From NCBI GenBank assembly GCA_002313795.1, contig DCCL01000111.1:1-14468 (forward strand): a stretch of 14,468 bases of DNA, read 5' to 3'. The position numbers and the translations under genes are program-made. A model generated the notes under the pieces. That model was not told the DNA's origin. It saw only the letters and a program-made list of their open reading frames with translations, and searched no databases. The stretch's first letter is position 1, and each line of letters starts with the position of its first letter. This document shows, piece after piece, positions 13,430 through 14,468 of the stretch. The stretch comes from Faecalibacterium prausnitzii (GTDB lineage Bacteria > Bacillota > Clostridia > Oscillospirales > Ruminococcaceae).

Positions 13430-13643
13430 ATCCAGAGAGCCGGGGGCTGCTGAAAACCCGGTATGGCGGTGCGGCGTGCTGTCGCTTTTGAGCAGAGGCG
13501 GGGAAACAAGAGTAGTCGCCTCCGGGTCTGCCCCACGTTATCGGGGCATCAAGGGGCATACGGCAGAAAGCCGTGTGCAATTTGGGTGGTACCGCGGTTA
13601 TATTACAGCCGTCCCATGGAACGCTCCGTGGGACGGCTTTTTT
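13430..13643 (+). promoter_or_regulatory. T-box riboswitch, valine-specific, controlling valS
   Basis: This leader RNA senses uncharged tRNA-Val. Stem I begins around AGAGAGCCGGGGGCTGCTGAAAACCCGG. The probable specifier is GTC at 13481-13483, before GCTTTTGAGC. The middle segment has the usual AGTAG and CCCGTTATCGGG-like elements. The T-box core TGGTACCGCGG ends at 13597; the variable base of its UGGN bulge is T13590, which would pair with discriminator A73 of tRNA-Val. The terminator follows. Uncharged tRNA-Val would favour the antiterminator and valS expression. The specifier placement is my reading of the fold, not computed. Confidence 0.9.
13607..13643 (+). terminator. T-box regulated terminator before valS
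   Basis: Arms AGCCGTCCCA (13607-13616) and TGGGACGGCT (13629-13638) form a perfect 10-bp stem followed by six T (13638-13643). It is the terminator that competes with the T-box antiterminator. Confidence 0.93.
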
Positions 13644-13677
13644 CGTCCCACTCCATTTATTCATCTGGGAGGATACT

Positions 13678-14468
13678 ATGAAAGAACTCGCAAAACAGTA
13701 TGATCCGAGCCAGGTGGAAGACCGCATCTACCAGTTCTGGCTGGATGGCGGCTACTTCCACACCAAGGCCGACCCCGACAAGAAACCCTACACCATCGTG
13801 ATGCCCCCTCCGAACGTCACTGGTCAGCTCCACATGGGCCACGCTGTGGATAACACCATGCAGGATATCCTCATCCGTACCAAGCGGATGCAGGGCTACG
13901 CCGCCCTCTGGGTGCCCGGCACCGACCATGCATCCATCGCTACCGAGGCTAAGGTCGTGGAGGCCATGCGTGCCGAGGGCCTGACCAAGGAGATGGTGGG
14001 CCGCGACGGTTTCCTGAAGCGCGCCTGGGCCTGGAAGACCAAATACGGCAACCGTATCGTCAGCCAGCTGAAGAAGCTGGGCAGCAGCTGCGACTGGGAC
14101 CGCGAGCGGTTCACCATGGATGAGGGCTGTTCTGAGGCAGTCAAGGAGGTCTTTGTCCGCCTGTATGACAAGGGCCTCATCTACCGCGGCAACCGGATGG
14201 TCAACTGGTGCCCCCACTGCAACACCTCCATTTCCGATGCTGAGGTGGAGTACGAGGAGAAGGACGGCAACTTCTGGCACCTGCTCTACCCGGTCAAGGA
14301 GACCGGCGAGATGCTGGAACTGGCTACTACCCGTCCTGAGACCATGCTGGGCGATACCGCTGTTGCCATCAACGGCGACGACCCCCGCTATGCCCACCTG
14401 CATGGCTGCCATGTCATCCTGCCCCTGTTGAATAAGGAGATCCCCATCGTCTGCGATGAGCACGCCGA
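13678..14468 (+). CDS. valS: Valyl-tRNA synthetase, N-terminal part (cut by window end)
   Basis: The first 263 codons of a class I aminoacyl-tRNA synthetase that charges tRNA-Val are present. [14 protein letters not shown] at residues 43-56 contains the HIGH-type motif HMGH (52-55). [16 protein letters not shown] and the CPHC pair in [19 protein letters not shown] are typical of Val[24 protein letters not shown] opens the editing (CP1) domain. The start is the ATG at 13678 with GGGAGGA about 4 nt upstream. The remainder, including KMSKS and the C-terminal coiled coil, lies beyond the window. The T-box leader directly upstream fits the assignment. Codon use is strongly biased toward C-ending codons, as in feoB, which suggests high expression. 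Confidence 0.97.
   Translation, partial: MKELAKQYDPSQVEDRIYQFWLDGGYFHTKADPDKKPYTIVMPPPNVTGQLHMGHAVDNTMQDILIRTKRMQGYAALWVPGTDHASIATEAKVVEAMRAEGLTKEMVGRDGFLKRAWAWKTKYGNRIVSQLKKLGSSCDWDRERFTMDEGCSEAVKEVFVRLYDKGLIYRGNRMVNWCPHCNTSISDAEVEYEEKDGNFWHLLYPVKETGEMLELATTRPETMLGDTAVAINGDDPRYAHLHGCHVILPLLNKEIPIVCDEHA

Overview
The window reads as a GC-rich chromosomal segment from a Gram-positive gut-type clostridium. Faecalibacterium or a close Oscillospiraceae relative is my best guess. This rests on the feoA-feoA-feoB operon with a FeoB-associated Cys-rich peptide, a DUF3793 protein, a T-box valS leader, AGGAGG-type ribosome binding sites and consensus sigma-A promoters. Genus assignment is inference; no rRNA is present.

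Region 1 (1-5464) is mostly an iron-acquisition block. A small P-loop kinase of the uridine kinase type (minus strand) is followed by a divergently placed DUF3793 gene and then by feoA1, feoA2, feoB, a 59-residue Cys-rich membrane peptide and a short DtxR-like regulator. The block ends in a strong bidirectional terminator. The most interesting signal is a repeated 16-bp palindromic element, GTT-N10-AAC, in which at least one half is GTTAG. It occurs twice upstream of the DUF3793 gene and three times around the feo promoter. Two feo copies are arranged as one 48-bp perfectly centred nested dyad over the -10 and start. This suggests one metalloregulator controls both units. The DtxR-like protein encoded at the end of the operon is the obvious candidate, although by alignment from memory it lacks most of the family's metal ligands.

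Region 2 (5465-7373, minus strand) is a GNAT acetyltransferase followed 15 nt later by hflX, a ribosome-associated GTPase with a nine-glycine linker and a TTG start. Region 3 (7440-9326, plus strand) is a divergently transcribed fusion of a homocysteine methyltransferase and methylenetetrahydrofolate reductase (YitJ type).

Region 4 (9353-13325) is a small surface-polysaccharide cassette: a GT2 glycosyltransferase with an in-frame G9 tract, the decayed remnant of another GT2, a Wzx-type flippase, and a further GT2. The last has an ATG overlapping the flippase stop but carries a TAG at codon 4, leaving only a TTG start. The cassette lacks an initiating transferase and a polymerase. It looks like a partly decayed, possibly variable accessory insert between core genes.

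Region 5 (13352-14468) is a strong promoter, a valine T-box leader with terminator, and the first 263 codons of valS, cut off by the window edge.
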